From Pseudonocardiales bacterium (lineage in GTDB: Bacteria; Actinomycetota; Actinomycetes; Mycobacteriales; Pseudonocardiaceae), in assembly GCA_023252195.1 (NCBI GenBank), contig JAHEXI010000004.1, forward strand, positions 124,001-188,000: DNA of 64,000 nucleotides. Direction: 5' to 3'. How positions within the stretch are numbered: position 1 is the stretch's first letter; every line of letters starts with the position of its first letter. The translations under genes and the position numbers were made by a program. Below, piece after piece: positions 1 through 8,599 of the stretch. The notes under the pieces are model-generated. The model was not told the DNA's origin, did not search any database, and saw nothing but the letters and a program-made list of their open reading frames with translations.

Positions 1-1218
1 GTACCAGCGGGTGGGCGAGATCAGCTCGCCCACCACGATGGCCAGCGTGCCGGCCACCCCGACCTGGACCGACTGCCGCGTCGTGACTCGCTGCCAGCCC
101 GTGAGCTCACGATCCCCGGCTGGGCCGTCCTGATCACCGGAGTCGTCAGAATCGTTACCGGGCTGCTCGTTCGCGGCGGCCGGCGCCGCCTCCGTCAGCG
201 GGATGGCCAACGCCGCGCGAACTACCGCCACCACGGCGATTCGCAGCCGGTTGACGATCGCGTCGTCAACCGGCTCGGTGGCTGCGAGCTGGTCGGCTAC
301 GCCATTCACCCGGTCGATGAGCCCGGCGGGTCGCTCGGTGCGCAATGCGGCGCGCAGCTGCCCGAGCAAGTCGGCCAGCCGATGGAGATCTGCCCTATGG
401 CGGTCTGGGCCGGGTGCGACGGGATCGCGGTCCAGGACCCGTACGGTCAGCCCCACTAGCCGCTCGGTAGCCAGCTCAGCATCGAACACGCGTAGTGCCG
501 GCTCGCTGCCTACCGCGTCGTCGATGCGGTTCTCCACCATCAGCGCAGCATCATTGAGCCTGATCAGCAGGTGTTGCAGCCGCCCGCGAGAGCGTGGCGT
601 CAGCGATCCGTCGACGAGCCCGTCGGCCGCCGCGCCGATAACCGCACCGAGCCGGGCGCGGAAGGCCCGCAGCAGCCGAGCCAGCTCCCGCTCCGGGCGA
701 TCTCGCACCACGACGTTGCGCATCAGCAGGCTGCATGCCACCCCGATGACCACTGCGACCGCCAGCGCGGGCAGCTGTGCGAGGGTGGCGTGCAGGAAAA
801 GTGCGAAGAAGTACGTGATGAACGCGACCATGCCCAGCGCCATCCCGCGAGGGCCGAACCGGCGCATGTACACCGTCGCCATCATGATCACCACAAATAC
901 CGCATCGCTGCTGAACAAGTGCGGCGCCAGCAACGCCCCGAGCGTCACCGCCGCGACCGCTGGCAGCGGTAACAACGCCGTAGTGAGTACCCGCTGCCGC
1001 GGCTCCTGGTCGTTGACGGCCACCGAGGAAATCATCGCGACCACCACGCCGAGCAGCGCGACGGTGATCGGCTGACCGGTCAGGCCGGCCAGCTTGGCGA
1101 GTACCGCGAGAGCCAGCGCCACAGTGGCCACCGTGGTCGCGGCCATCCGCAGCCGCAACGACCCGGGATCGGCCGCGACCAGCCAGTCCCGGGCCCGGAT
1201 AACCACGTCGATCTGCAC
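1..1218 (-). CDS. FUSC-family membrane protein (aromatic-acid-exporter-like), 3' end outside window
   Basis: The reading frame is open from a GTG at 1218 to the window edge (406 codons, no stop). The N-terminal half has several hydrophobic helices, including a run of Ala/Val/Leu near residues 22-42 and another around residues 120-155, with RRFGPRGMAL and FITYFFALFLHATL between them. A charged, alpha-helical cytoplasmic-looking stretch follows (about residues 165-340). This matches the FUSC/aromatic acid exporter family, usually proton-driven efflux proteins of the inner membrane. A second membrane block begins at the edge (VGVAGTLAIVVGELISP), so the protein is truncated here. No substrate can be inferred. 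Family call fairly sure, start less so. Confidence 0.7.
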   Translation of the reverse strand, partial: MQIDVVIRARDWLVAADPGSLRLRMAATTVATVALALAVLAKLAGLTGQPITVALLGVVVAMISSVAVNDQEPRQRVLTTALLPLPAVAAVTLGALLAPHLFSSDAVFVVIMMATVYMRRFGPRGMALGMVAFITYFFALFLHATLAQLPALAVAVVIGVACSLLMRNVVVRDRPERELARLLRAFRARLGAVIGAAADGLVDGSLTPRSRGRLQHLLIRLNDAALMVENRIDDAVGSEPALRVFDAELATERLVGLTVRVLDRDPVAPGPDRHRADLHRLADLLGQLRAALRTERPAGLIDRVNGVADQLAATEPVDDAIVNRLRIAVVAVVRAALAIPLTEAAPAAANEQPGNDSDDSGDQDGPAGDRELTGWQRVTTRQSVQVGVAGTLAIVVGELISPTRWY

Positions 1219-1307
1219 GCTTCGATCGTCGCACGCTGCGGTGCCGCGCCCGGCGTTATCGGGCCGAGGATGGTTAGCCGGCGGGCTCGGCGGGTACGTC
1301 TGGCGTC

Positions 1308-2099
1308 ATGACCAACACCAAGCCACTGGCGGTGGTGACCGGCGCCTCCAGCGGCATCGGTTTTGAACTCGCCAAGGTGTTCGCCGACAACGGCTACGAC
1401 CTGCTGGTCAACGCCGAGGACAACGGCTTGGAAGCGGCCGCTGAGCAGTTACGAGCCGCCGGCGCACACGTCCAGACAATCCAGACCGACCTCAGCACCT
1501 ACGACGGCGTCGAGCAGCTCTACGCCGCGATAGTGTCGACCGGGCGACCGGTGAGCGCTGCGGCGCTCAACGCGGGCGTCGGCCAGGGCGGCGCGTTCAT
1601 CGACACCGATCTCGCCGATGAGATCAGGATCATCGACCTCAACGTCACGTCAACCGTGCACCTGGCTAAGCGGCTGCTCAAGGACATGGTCACCCGTGAC
1701 GCCGGTCGGGTGCTGGTCACCTCGTCCATTGCGTCGACCATGCCGGGTTCCTTTCAGGCGGTCTACAACGCCTCCAAGTCTTTCCTGCAGTCGTTCGCCC
1801 AAGCGTTGGGCAACGAGCTCAAAGACACTGGCGTCACTATCACCGCGCTGATGCCCGGCCCCACTGACACCGACTTCTTCCACCGCGCCGACATGGAGGA
1901 TACGAAGATCGGTCAAGCAACGAAGGACGATCCGGCCCTGGTCGCCAAACAGGGCTTCGAGGCTCTGATGGGCGGCAAGAACAAGATTATTGCGGGCTCG
2001 GCGACGACGAAAGCGCAGGGTGTCGCCGGCAAGCTGCTCCCCGACAAGCTCAAGGCTGCCGCGCATCGGCAGATGGCGCAACCAGAGTCGGGGGAGTAG
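1308..2099 (+). CDS. SDR-family short-chain dehydrogenase/reductase
   Basis: A 263-residue classical short-chain dehydrogenase. The glycine-rich NAD(P)-binding motif TGASSGIG is at residues 11-18, the NAG motif at 88-90, and the catalytic set is a Ser near 139-140 with Tyr153 and Lys157 (YNASK). The length fits the family. The substrate is not evident; homologues act on alcohols, ketones or lipids in the cytosol. It stands alone between the divergent FUSC gene and a small acidic ORF. The ATG at 1308 starts directly before the beta-strand that leads into the cofactor loop. Confidence 0.9.
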   Translation: MTNTKPLAVVTGASSGIGFELAKVFADNGYDLLVNAEDNGLEAAAEQLRAAGAHVQTIQTDLSTYDGVEQLYAAIVSTGRPVSAAALNAGVGQGGAFIDTDLADEIRIIDLNVTSTVHLAKRLLKDMVTRDAGRVLVTSSIASTMPGSFQAVYNASKSFLQSFAQALGNELKDTGVTITALMPGPTDTDFFHRADMEDTKIGQATKDDPALVAKQGFEALMGGKNKIIAGSATTKAQGVAGKLLPDKLKAAAHRQMAQPESGE

Positions 2100-2134
2100 G
2101 AAGAAGATCACGAGTTATGAGAAAGGAGTGGGCA

Positions 2135-2311
2135 GTGGAAGAGCGCGATGAGGACACGCCACAGGAGAAGATCGAAGAAGCGAGGGCTGGGTCGTTCCCA
2201 GCGGGTGTGCCGGAGGACGCGGAGGTAGGGACCGGACGTACAAAAGGGACTGGTCTGCCGCCCGGATCTGTCGGCAAGGGACACGACACACCGCAGACTC
2301 CGGCGACCTGA
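2135..2311 (+). CDS. small acidic disordered protein of unknown function
   Basis: A 58-residue hydrophilic protein beginning EERDEDTPQEKIEEAR and ending in a Gly/Pro/Thr-rich tail. I chose the GTG at 2135 because an AAAGGAG ribosome-binding site sits about 8 bases upstream; the upstream in-frame ATG at 2117 overlaps that site. No known domain is recognised. The composition suggests an unstructured protein. It follows the SDR gene by 35 bases and could be cotranscribed with it. It ends just before a long palindrome shared with the converging STAS gene. Confidence 0.55.
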   Translation: MEERDEDTPQEKIEEARAGSFPAGVPEDAEVGTGRTKGTGLPPGSVGKGHDTPQTPAT

Positions 2312-2334
2312 GTCGTCCGGCCGCTATGGCGGCT

Positions 2335-2379
2335 GCCCACCATCGGCTGAGTTAGCGTTGTACGTCGCCGATGGTGGGC
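2335..2379. repeat. 13-bp perfect inverted repeat at a convergent gene junction
   Basis: Arms GCCCACCATCGGC (2335-2347) and its exact complement (2367-2379) flank a 19-base loop. The loop contains the stop codon of the minus-strand STAS gene and the right arm encodes its last residues. There is no T-run on either side, so if it terminates transcription it would do so without the classic U-tract. Its position between two converging genes suggests a bidirectional terminator. Confidence 0.6.
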
Positions 2380-2771
2380 GGAGTTGGCAAAATCTCGAAT
2401 AGCTGGTTCAGGCCGGTTAATTCCAGTGGAACGGATATTGCACGTGCGCTGGTGCCGCTGAGCTGCAGCGTTGTCCCCATTGCGATGGCATTCTGCCGGG
2501 TACAGATCAGCACGGATAGACCTGTTGAGCCCATGAACGAGACTTGGCTGAGATCAATGATAAGACGATCAGGTCGGGTGGCGAGCAGTTCGCCGAGGTG
2601 GTCTTGAAGAGGTGGTCCGGTAAGCATGTCCAGCTCCCCAGCGACGTAGACCACCAAGACCGCGTGCTCGAGCTGGCGCACGTCTGCGGAAAGCAGGCCG
2701 TTTAGGTAGCTGAGAGGTTCGGTGCTGGGTCTCGGGCGGATCGGGAGGTCAGGGGCTCCCTCAGCGACCAC
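2352..2771 (-). CDS. STAS-domain protein (anti-sigma factor antagonist-like)
   Basis: With the GTG at 2771 the product is 139 residues; a GAAAGAGG ribosome-binding site lies about 5 bases upstream. The C-terminal 105 residues form a STAS domain: a strand VLVVYVAGELDMLTG, then IIDLSQVSFMGSTGL, where the Ser/Thr of MGSTGL is at the position usually phosphorylated by an anti-sigma kinase. The N-terminal 30 residues look disordered. Such proteins regulate alternative sigma factors by partner switching in the cytosol. No kinase or sigma gene is adjacent, so its partner is unknown. Confidence 0.8.
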   Translation of the reverse strand: MVAEGAPDLPIRPRPSTEPLSYLNGLLSADVRQLEHAVLVVYVAGELDMLTGPPLQDHLGELLATRPDRLIIDLSQVSFMGSTGLSVLICTRQNAIAMGTTLQLSGTSARAISVPLELTGLNQLFEILPTPPTIGDVQR

Positions 2772-3176
2772 AGAAGCCTCTTTCCCGCGCGTTTGCGAGC
2801 GCGAACCAACACCGGCGCAAGGCCAGCCCAGCCTGCCGCAGCGGGCGGTCAACGGCAATCGGAAGTACCCAAATGGGCTTGGTCGTCATGCTCCTCACTC
2901 AGCTCCGGGCTTGCTCCATCTGCGTGGTAGCACTCCAGCCGGCTCACGTTACCGGCACTGAATCGGCGCTGCGCGTCTCGGTCCGAGATTACCGCCGGAC
3001 AATGATCCCGCGACCACGGCCGATAGACATCGACGCGCGTTCCGCGGCCGGAGCCTGCAAGACAAACCGGATCAGCTGCAACTCGACGCACCGGAATAGC
3101 AGTCACCCGTATCGAATCCGCTTGTGCGGCAGCCGCTGTGCTGCGATGCTTACTTAGCCCAAACGGGCGACGATGG
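2772..3176. other. 405-base gap without a convincing gene
   Basis: ORFs exist on both strands here but their predicted proteins are Arg/Cys-rich, unlike any family I recognise, and lack ribosome-binding sites. The right part would hold the promoter of the STAS gene. I see no RNA gene. Confidence 0.5.
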
Positions 3177-3211
3177 GCGGGCGGCCGCGTGGGGGGTGGG
3201 CGGCCGCCCGC
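3177..3211 (-). terminator. GC-rich hairpin downstream of the PRC-barrel operon
   Basis: An 11-bp perfect inverted repeat (3177-3187 with 3201-3211, loop 13 bases) built on CGGGCGGCCG lies 29 bases past the stop of the minus-strand PRC gene. It has no T-tract. It is the only strong hairpin downstream of that operon, so a transcription stop or 3'-end stabiliser is inferred. Confidence 0.5.
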
Positions 3212-3240
3212 GCACCGTTGTGGCCCTAGGCGCAGACGCC

Positions 3241-3675
3241 CTAATCCGAGACAACGACTGCGTAACCGCCTAGACCGATCATCCGCTGCCCGGCGAGTGT
3301 TTCGGTCTTGGTGATCAGCGTGGTGACCGCACCGGTCTCTGGATCGAAGTCCACGTCAGTGATCGAGCCGAGCTCCATACCTCGTTCGGTGAGCACTCGC
3401 TTGCCCAAAATTTCCAGGTCGTTGTCCTCGGCCCGTTGTTCCAAGCCGTCGCGGGGCGGTCGGATCACCGCATCGGTGGCGACTGTCACCGCGTCGGGCC
3501 CGAAGCCGCGGACGTCTTCCCAGGCGAGCAGGGTGCCGGCGCCGCTGACCTTGCCCAAGCGCAACAGCGCCACCCTGGCCGGTCCGGGCAGCACGACGAA
3601 GCCGTCGACCCTGGCCACCCGGGTCGCGGTCGCGGTATTCACCACATCGCGCTTACGCGCCTGGCTGAACAGCAT
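3241..3675 (-). CDS. PRC-barrel domain protein (single C-terminal PRC)
   Basis: A 144-residue protein with two beta-rich halves. The C-terminal half reads ILGKRVLTERGMELGSITDVDFD, the typical PRC-barrel opening (strand, 'G..lG.v.dv.fd', strand). The N-terminal half is a degenerate second copy. PRC barrels occur in RNA-processing proteins (RimM), photosynthetic reaction centres and many actinobacterial stress proteins, and bind partners or RNA. The start codon overlaps the stop of the preceding PRC gene by one base, so the two are translationally coupled. Function unknown. Confidence 0.75.
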   Translation of the reverse strand: MLFSQARKRDVVNTATATRVARVDGFVVLPGPARVALLRLGKVSGAGTLLAWEDVRGFGPDAVTVATDAVIRPPRDGLEQRAEDNDLEILGKRVLTERGMELGSITDVDFDPETGAVTTLITKTETLAGQRMIGLGGYAVVVSD

Positions 3676-4262
3676 CAGCTGGCTCCCTCTCGTAACCGGG
3701 CCCGGAAGGCGCCGACGGCCGCGCCGAATCCGGCCAGATCCTCAGAGACGAACTCGGTCGCCGCAGCGGGCACGATCAGGTTCTCGCCGGAGACGGCCAC
3801 CGTGTCAGGCAGCGGGATGAACACATGGCGGCCCGCCGTGCCGAGTGCCTCGCTCGCCTCGATCTCGTAGCCCACCACGTCCAGGCTCGTCCCGCTGTGC
3901 AGCACGACGTCCACCACCCGCCCGAGATCGCGCCCGTTGTCGGTGAGCACCCGATCCTGCAGCACGTCCGCGTCCCGGCTCTGCTTGCGAGGGGCAAGCT
4001 CGTTCGCTGCAATCAACACCGTCTCGTCGGCCACCATCACGGCATCCCGACCGATCCCGTGCACCCCGACCCAAGGCAGCGAATCCTTGCGAGACCGGCT
4101 GAACAGTCCTGGATTGCGCAGGGTGAAACCGGCGATACGGCCGCCGGAACGTTCGAAGACGACGTCCTTGATCTCGGCCACCAGCTCGCCGCTGAGGGTG
4201 ACCACCGGACGGCCGGTCACCTCACTGGCCCGTAACAGCAACATCGGAGTCGGAGTGGTCAC
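3675..4262 (-). CDS. tandem PRC-barrel protein
   Basis: A 195-residue protein with two PRC-barrel repeats: the first near residues 7-80 (VTGRPVVTLSGELVAEIKDVVFE), the second near residues 95-175 (LQDRVLTDNGRDLGRVVDVVL). The GTG start at 4262 overlaps the TGA of the upstream 45-residue membrane protein as GTGA, which argues for this start over the internal ATG at 4244 and for translational coupling. Together with the next gene the operon encodes four barrel-like units and one membrane peptide. The biological role is not known. Confidence 0.78.
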   Translation of the reverse strand: MTTPTPMLLLRASEVTGRPVVTLSGELVAEIKDVVFERSGGRIAGFTLRNPGLFSRSRKDSLPWVGVHGIGRDAVMVADETVLIAANELAPRKQSRDADVLQDRVLTDNGRDLGRVVDVVLHSGTSLDVVGYEIEASEALGTAGRHVFIPLPDTVAVSGENLIVPAAATEFVSEDLAGFGAAVGAFRARLREGAS

Positions 4263-4396
4263 CGAGAGTCACCCCGACGGGGTTCGTTGAGTCCGATCAC
4301 GCCGCCGCGCCGCCGCCTGCGTTGGACCACGACCGCGAGCACAACCAGTACCGCGATAATCACCAGCGCCAGGATCACCCAGCCCCACCAGTCCAT
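4259..4396 (-). CDS. 45-residue single-pass membrane protein, first gene of the PRC operon
   Basis: The peptide begins MDWWGWVILALVIIAV, has one strong transmembrane helix (about residues 5-24), then five consecutive arginines and a short polar tail. A GGAGG site lies 5 bases before the ATG at 4396. The stop overlaps the start of the tandem PRC gene (GTGA). By the positive-inside rule the Arg cluster and tail face the cytoplasm, where the PRC proteins presumably are. I infer a membrane anchor or partner for them; nothing in the sequence proves it. Confidence 0.7.
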   Translation of the reverse strand: MDWWGWVILALVIIAVLVVLAVVVQRRRRRGGVIGLNEPRRGDSR

Positions 4397-4583
4397 CCCC
4401 ACCTCCATGCCGTTTCAGGCTTAGGCGCCAGCCTGCGCGCACAGTAACGCGAAGGACCCGTGCTCGCCTGCTGGGGCGTCACCACAGCGGCGGTTAAATC
4501 TGCGTTCATCGGGCGGGAACCTGACTTGACGCGGGCGCGTTGAACCCGGGTGACGGCCTGCAACGTCGACCTGGAGGAACACG

Positions 4584-5384
4584 GTGCGCACCACCAGCAA
4601 TCCCGCATTCCGCAGTCTTCCCGTTGGGGGCGGCGGATATGCGGGTTTCAACTCGGCCCCCACAAGGTTCCCGGGCGCTGACCCACGCTATGGCGGTGCC
4701 CTGCCGACCACGAGCCGACCGATGACCGTCGATGATGTGGTCACCAAGACGGGCATCACTCTGGCGGTGCTGGTGGCCACCGGGGTGGTCACCTATCTGA
4801 GCGGCCTGTGGGGCCTGGCTCTTCCGGCCGCGCTGATCGGCTTCGTGCTCGCGATGGTGGTCATCTTCAAGAAGCTGGTCAGCCCGCCGCTGATCCTGGC
4901 TTACGCCGCTGTCGAGGGTGTCTTCCTCGGTGGCATCAGCGGCGTCATCGGCCAGTACGTGCAACGCGTGACGGGTAGCAACTCCATTGTGCTCGAGGCG
5001 ATCACCGGCACAGTGTTGGTGTTCGTCGGGATGCTGGTGGTCTACAAAACCGGTGCGGTACGGGTCACCCCACGGTTCACCAAATGGATGACCGGTGCCC
5101 TGATCGGCGTCGTCGGCCTGATGATCGTGAACCTCATCGCGAACTTCTTCATCCCCGGTGGCCTGCACCTGCGTGACGGTGGACCACTGGCGATCCTGTT
5201 CAGTCTCGTCGTCATCGGTATTGCGGCATTCAGTCTGCTGCTCGATTTCGACGCCGCCGACCAGGCGATCCGGGCCGGCGCGCCGGAGAAGACCGCGTGG
5301 TACATCGCCTTCGGACTCACGGTGACCCTGGTCTGGTTGTACCTGGAGATCCTGCGGCTGCTGTCCTACTTCCAAAGCGACTAG
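4584..5384 (+). CDS. Bax inhibitor-1/YccA-family membrane protein
   Basis: A 266-residue protein with about 45 polar N-terminal residues, then seven predicted transmembrane segments (first ITLAVLVATGVVTYL, last WYIAFGLTVTLVWLYLEILRLL). This matches actinobacterial Bax inhibitor-1-like/YccA proteins, which are membrane proteins with calcium-leak activity in some bacterial members. The GTG start at 4584 has GGAGGAAC about 8 bases upstream. It is divergent from the PRC operon, sharing a 187-base promoter region, and its 3' end overlaps the converging SGNH hydrolase by 68 bases. Confidence 0.85.
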   Translation: MRTTSNPAFRSLPVGGGGYAGFNSAPTRFPGADPRYGGALPTTSRPMTVDDVVTKTGITLAVLVATGVVTYLSGLWGLALPAALIGFVLAMVVIFKKLVSPPLILAYAAVEGVFLGGISGVIGQYVQRVTGSNSIVLEAITGTVLVFVGMLVVYKTGAVRVTPRFTKWMTGALIGVVGLMIVNLIANFFIPGGLHLRDGGPLAILFSLVVIGIAAFSLLLDFDAADQAIRAGAPEKTAWYIAFGLTVTLVWLYLEILRLLSYFQSD

Positions 5385-6231
5385 CAGCCTGGTCGTCAAC
5401 GTCCCCATCGCCCATCGCCGAGCACAGCGTGGGCAGCAACATCGAGCAGGCGGTTTCGTAGCCGGCGGTCGAGGGATGGAAGTGGTCCCGGCCGAACAGG
5501 ATATCGGGCTGGCTGCGGAAGTCCCGCGCGAGCAGTTGGGCCAGCGAGACCGGTAGGCCGCCGGCCGCACATATCGCGTCGTGCTGCACGCGGGCCAGCG
5601 CCCAACTGGACGTGTGGGCAATGGCCCGCAACGGCTGCGGAATCTGCCGGATGGTACCGAGATCCGGGCACGTCCCGACGATCACCGTGGTACCAACGGC
5701 TCGCAATCTCGATACCGCCTCGCCGAGCAGCCGGGCCGATTCCCATGGCGGAATCCGCCGGGTCACGTCGTTGGCGCCGATCATGACCAGGGCTGCGTGC
5801 GGCGGGTCGATCAGGGCGGCGTCGACCTGCCCGGCGAGCCGACGGCTGGTGCAGCCGCAGATCGCCAGGGTGTCCAGCTGGACCGGTCGACCAGAGTCGT
5901 CGGCTAGCCCACGGGCCAGCACTACGCCGGGAAGCTGCTCGGCCTGATCTACGCCGAGGCCGGCCGCCAACGAGTCACCCAGCATCGCCAATCGCAGCAC
6001 TGGAGAGTGTCCTTCCGCCGAGGCGAGCATGGCGATATCAGGATTCGACGGGGCATGCGGACCGGTCCCGTCCGGCAGGTACACCCCGTCTGCCCGGAAG
6101 GGCAACCAGCCCGGGATCACGATGTGGCGGCGGGCCCGCCGGCCCTGTCGGCTGAGCATTCCGTAGGCCGCACCGAGCGTGGCGCCAGTGGCGCCTGCCA
6201 CGACGGCCATCGTCCGAAGCAGATGTTGCAT
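5317..6231 (-). CDS. SGNH/GDSL-family lipase or esterase, membrane-anchored
   Basis: From the ATG at 6231 (GAGG about 8 bases upstream) the product is 304 residues. An N-terminal hydrophobic segment (MAVVAGATGATLGAAYGML) looks like a signal anchor. The SGNH blocks follow: GDSLAAG with the nucleophile Ser, the Gly/Asn blocks GANDVT, and DHFHPSTAGYE with the catalytic Asp and His. These enzymes hydrolyse ester bonds outside the membrane. The gene corresponds in position to the GDSL gene before cbs in mycobacteria. Its last 20 or so codons run over the 3' end of the Bax-inhibitor gene and carry no domain. Confidence 0.85.
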   Translation of the reverse strand: MQHLLRTMAVVAGATGATLGAAYGMLSRQGRRARRHIVIPGWLPFRADGVYLPDGTGPHAPSNPDIAMLASAEGHSPVLRLAMLGDSLAAGLGVDQAEQLPGVVLARGLADDSGRPVQLDTLAICGCTSRRLAGQVDAALIDPPHAALVMIGANDVTRRIPPWESARLLGEAVSRLRAVGTTVIVGTCPDLGTIRQIPQPLRAIAHTSSWALARVQHDAICAAGGLPVSLAQLLARDFRSQPDILFGRDHFHPSTAGYETACSMLLPTLCSAMGDGDVDDQAASRFGSRTAAAGSPGTTRPGSP

Positions 6232-6353
6232 CGCTGAAGACCTCCCTCGACGCCGCGCTGCGCAGAGTGACCCCCATACTCTTGATATACGCCTCGAAGC
6301 TCGGGAGCGCGCGTGCATGACCGATATCCGCCTACCCCCGCCAGGAGAACCCG

Positions 6354-7724
6354 GTGCAGTACGCCGAGCACATCATCGATCTGGTCGGCAATACCCCGCT
6401 GGTCCGGCTGAACGCGGTGACCCGGGAGGTCGCACCGCTGGTCTTGGCGAAGGTCGAGTACTTCAATCCCGGCGGCAGCGTGAAGGATCGGATCGCGCTG
6501 CGGATGGTGGAAGCGGCGGAACGATCAGGTGCGCTGCGATCGGGGGGCACGATCGTGGAGCCCACCTCCGGCAACACCGGTGTCGGGCTCGCGCTGGTTG
6601 CCCAACGCAAGGGATACCGCTGCCTGTTCGTCTGTCCCGACAAGGTCGGTCAGGACAAGCTCGACGTGCTCAAGGCCTTCGGTGCTGAGGTGGTGGTGTG
6701 CCCCACCGCCGTCCTTGCCTCCCATCCCGACTCCTACTACTCGGTGTCGGACCGGTTGGCCGAGGAGATCGACGGCGCCTGGAAGCCCGACCAGTACTCC
6801 AACCCGGAGAACCCAGCCAGCCATTACCACGGCACCGGTCCGGAACTCTGGGCGCAAACCGAGGGGCGGATCACCCATTTCGTGACTGGTATCGGTACCG
6901 GTGGGACGATCTCCGGAACCGGGCGCTACCTCAAAGAGGTCAGCGATGGGCAGGTGCGGGTGGTCGGTGTCGATCCGGAGGGCTCGGTGTACTCGGGCGG
7001 CAGCGGTCGGCCCTATCTCGTGGAAGGGGTCGGGGAGGACTTCTGGCCCCGCTGTTATGACCGCGACATCTGCGATGAGGTCATCCCGGTCTCCGACGCC
7101 GACTCCTTCACCATGACCCGGCGGCTGGCCCGCGAGGAAGGGTTGCTGCTTGGCGGATCCTGCGGGATGGCCGTGGTGGGCGCGCTGCGGGTGGCGGCTC
7201 GGGCCGATCCCGAGTCAGTGGTGGTGGTGTTGCTGCCCGATGGCGGGCGCGGTTATCTGGGCAAGGTCTTCAATGACGCCTGGATGGCCACCTACGGTTT
7301 CCTGCCCCCGGACTCCTCCGGCGCGACGGTCGCCGATGTGCTGGTCGGCAAGGACGGTGCCTTGCCCAAGCTGGTGCATACGCATCCGAACGAAACGGTC
7401 GCCGAGGCGGTGATGATCCTGCGCGAGTTCGGCGTCTCTCAGCTGCCCGTGGTGGCTGCCGAGCCGCCGGTGATGGCGGCCGAGGTGATCGGCGCGGTCA
7501 GCGAGCGCACCCTGCTGCAGGCGCTGTTCGCCGGTGATGCGCAACTCGCCGACCGGATCGAGGCGCACATGGCAGCACCACTTCCGACGATCGGGGCCGG
7601 AGAGTCGATCGGGTCTTTGATGCGGGCATTGGCCACCGCCGACGGTGCCATGGTTTTGATCGACGGCAAACCGGCCGGCGTGGTGACTCGTCAAGATGTA
7701 CTGGGTTTTCTGGCTGGGCGGTGA
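6354..7724 (+). CDS. cbs: cystathionine beta-synthase
   Basis: 456 residues, the usual length for the actinobacterial enzyme. It condenses serine (or O-acetylserine) with homocysteine to cystathionine using PLP. Lys44 in GGSVKDR is the PLP lysine, SGNTG is the substrate/asparagine loop, and GTGGTISGTGRYLK binds the cofactor phosphate. The C-terminal region from about residue 335 holds a CBS-domain (Bateman) pair with LPVVAAE and AGVVTRQDVLGFL. The GTG start at 6354 has AGGAG upstream. There is no N-terminal heme extension. Together with metB two genes downstream it makes a transsulfuration set. Confidence 0.93.
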   Translation: MQYAEHIIDLVGNTPLVRLNAVTREVAPLVLAKVEYFNPGGSVKDRIALRMVEAAERSGALRSGGTIVEPTSGNTGVGLALVAQRKGYRCLFVCPDKVGQDKLDVLKAFGAEVVVCPTAVLASHPDSYYSVSDRLAEEIDGAWKPDQYSNPENPASHYHGTGPELWAQTEGRITHFVTGIGTGGTISGTGRYLKEVSDGQVRVVGVDPEGSVYSGGSGRPYLVEGVGEDFWPRCYDRDICDEVIPVSDADSFTMTRRLAREEGLLLGGSCGMAVVGALRVAARADPESVVVVLLPDGGRGYLGKVFNDAWMATYGFLPPDSSGATVADVLVGKDGALPKLVHTHPNETVAEAVMILREFGVSQLPVVAAEPPVMAAEVIGAVSERTLLQALFAGDAQLADRIEAHMAAPLPTIGAGESIGSLMRALATADGAMVLIDGKPAGVVTRQDVLGFLAGR

Positions 7725-7801
7725 GGGGCACCGGAGCGGATCCGCTAACGTGACCGCGCGCGCGTGCGCCAGGCTGTCTTAATGAGGGGGTTGAAGCCGC
7801 A

Positions 7802-8590
7802 GTGACAAGCGCCCAGCCGACTTCTCAGCAGATTCAGTCGACTTCCCGGTCCGCGCTGTCGGCCGACGGCCAGCCCGCATCGATGGCGCTGCTGGCACCT
7901 CCGTCGCTACCGGCGATATGGCCGCCGTTACATGGGCAGGCGCCGCAGCCACCAGCGCCGCCACAATTCGGACGACTCGTGCAATCAGTACCGCCCCCAC
8001 AGTTCGGGCGATTGCCGCATTCTATTCAATTGAGAGAACCGGTGCGATTGCCAGAACCGGCGGCGCTGACCGAGGTACGCCAGACCAATACCGACGGGCA
8101 GGTCGGCGGTGCGTTGCCGGCCGTTGGCACGGCGGAACCGCTGGCGGGTTTCGGCGCCAGGGTGATCAGTTGTTTGATCGACTACGTGGCTCCAGTGATC
8201 GTGCTGAACCTTTTGATCTCCCTCGGTGTAGCGCTCGGCAGCCCGACGTGGCCCCTGGTACTCGGCGCGGTCGGTTACCTGGGGTTGCTGGGTTTCGGGA
8301 TCTGGAACTCGGGCTATCTGCAGGGCACCACGGGGCAAAGCCTCGGCCGTCGGGTGGCGCGCACGAAGCTGGTCGCGGTCGAGACCGGTCAGCCGGTCGG
8401 GTTCGGCAGCGCCATGGCGCGCCAGATCTGCCACGGTGTGGAGTTCGGTATCGGATACCTGTGGCCGCTGTGGGACGGCAAGCGCCAGACCTTCGCGGAC
8501 AAGATCTCCAACACAGTGGTGATCCGGGTTGATTCGCCGACCGTGCCAGACGCGACAACCGAAGATCGCACCGGCAGCACAACACCGTAG
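7802..8590 (+). CDS. RDD-family membrane protein with proline-rich N-terminus (Pra-like)
   Basis: 262 residues. The first 115 are rich in Pro, Gln and Ala with repeated PPQFGRL. The rest is an RDD domain: FGARVISCLIDYVAPVIVLNLLISLGVAL (helix 1, with the Arg and Asp that name the family), a second helix around LVLGAVGYLGLLGFGIW, then GTTGQSLGRRVARTKLV and GKRQTFADKISNTVVIRV. It sits between cbs and metB exactly as the proline-rich antigen homologue Pra does in mycobacteria. Location: inner membrane. Function unknown. GTG start at 7802. Confidence 0.82.
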   Translation: MTSAQPTSQQIQSTSRSALSADGQPASMALLAPPSLPAIWPPLHGQAPQPPAPPQFGRLVQSVPPPQFGRLPHSIQLREPVRLPEPAALTEVRQTNTDGQVGGALPAVGTAEPLAGFGARVISCLIDYVAPVIVLNLLISLGVALGSPTWPLVLGAVGYLGLLGFGIWNSGYLQGTTGQSLGRRVARTKLVAVETGQPVGFGSAMARQICHGVEFGIGYLWPLWDGKRQTFADKISNTVVIRVDSPTVPDATTEDRTGSTTP

Positions 8591-8599
8591 GCTGGCGAG

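Noticed and set aside
203-1075. 290-codon plus-strand ORF rich in Ser, Arg and Thr
   Set aside because: It is antisense to the FUSC-type membrane protein, whose helices and family pattern are clear on the minus strand.
2849-3157. Overlapping ORFs on both strands in the gap before the PRC operon
   Set aside because: Neither has a ribosome-binding site, plausible codon use or a known domain.
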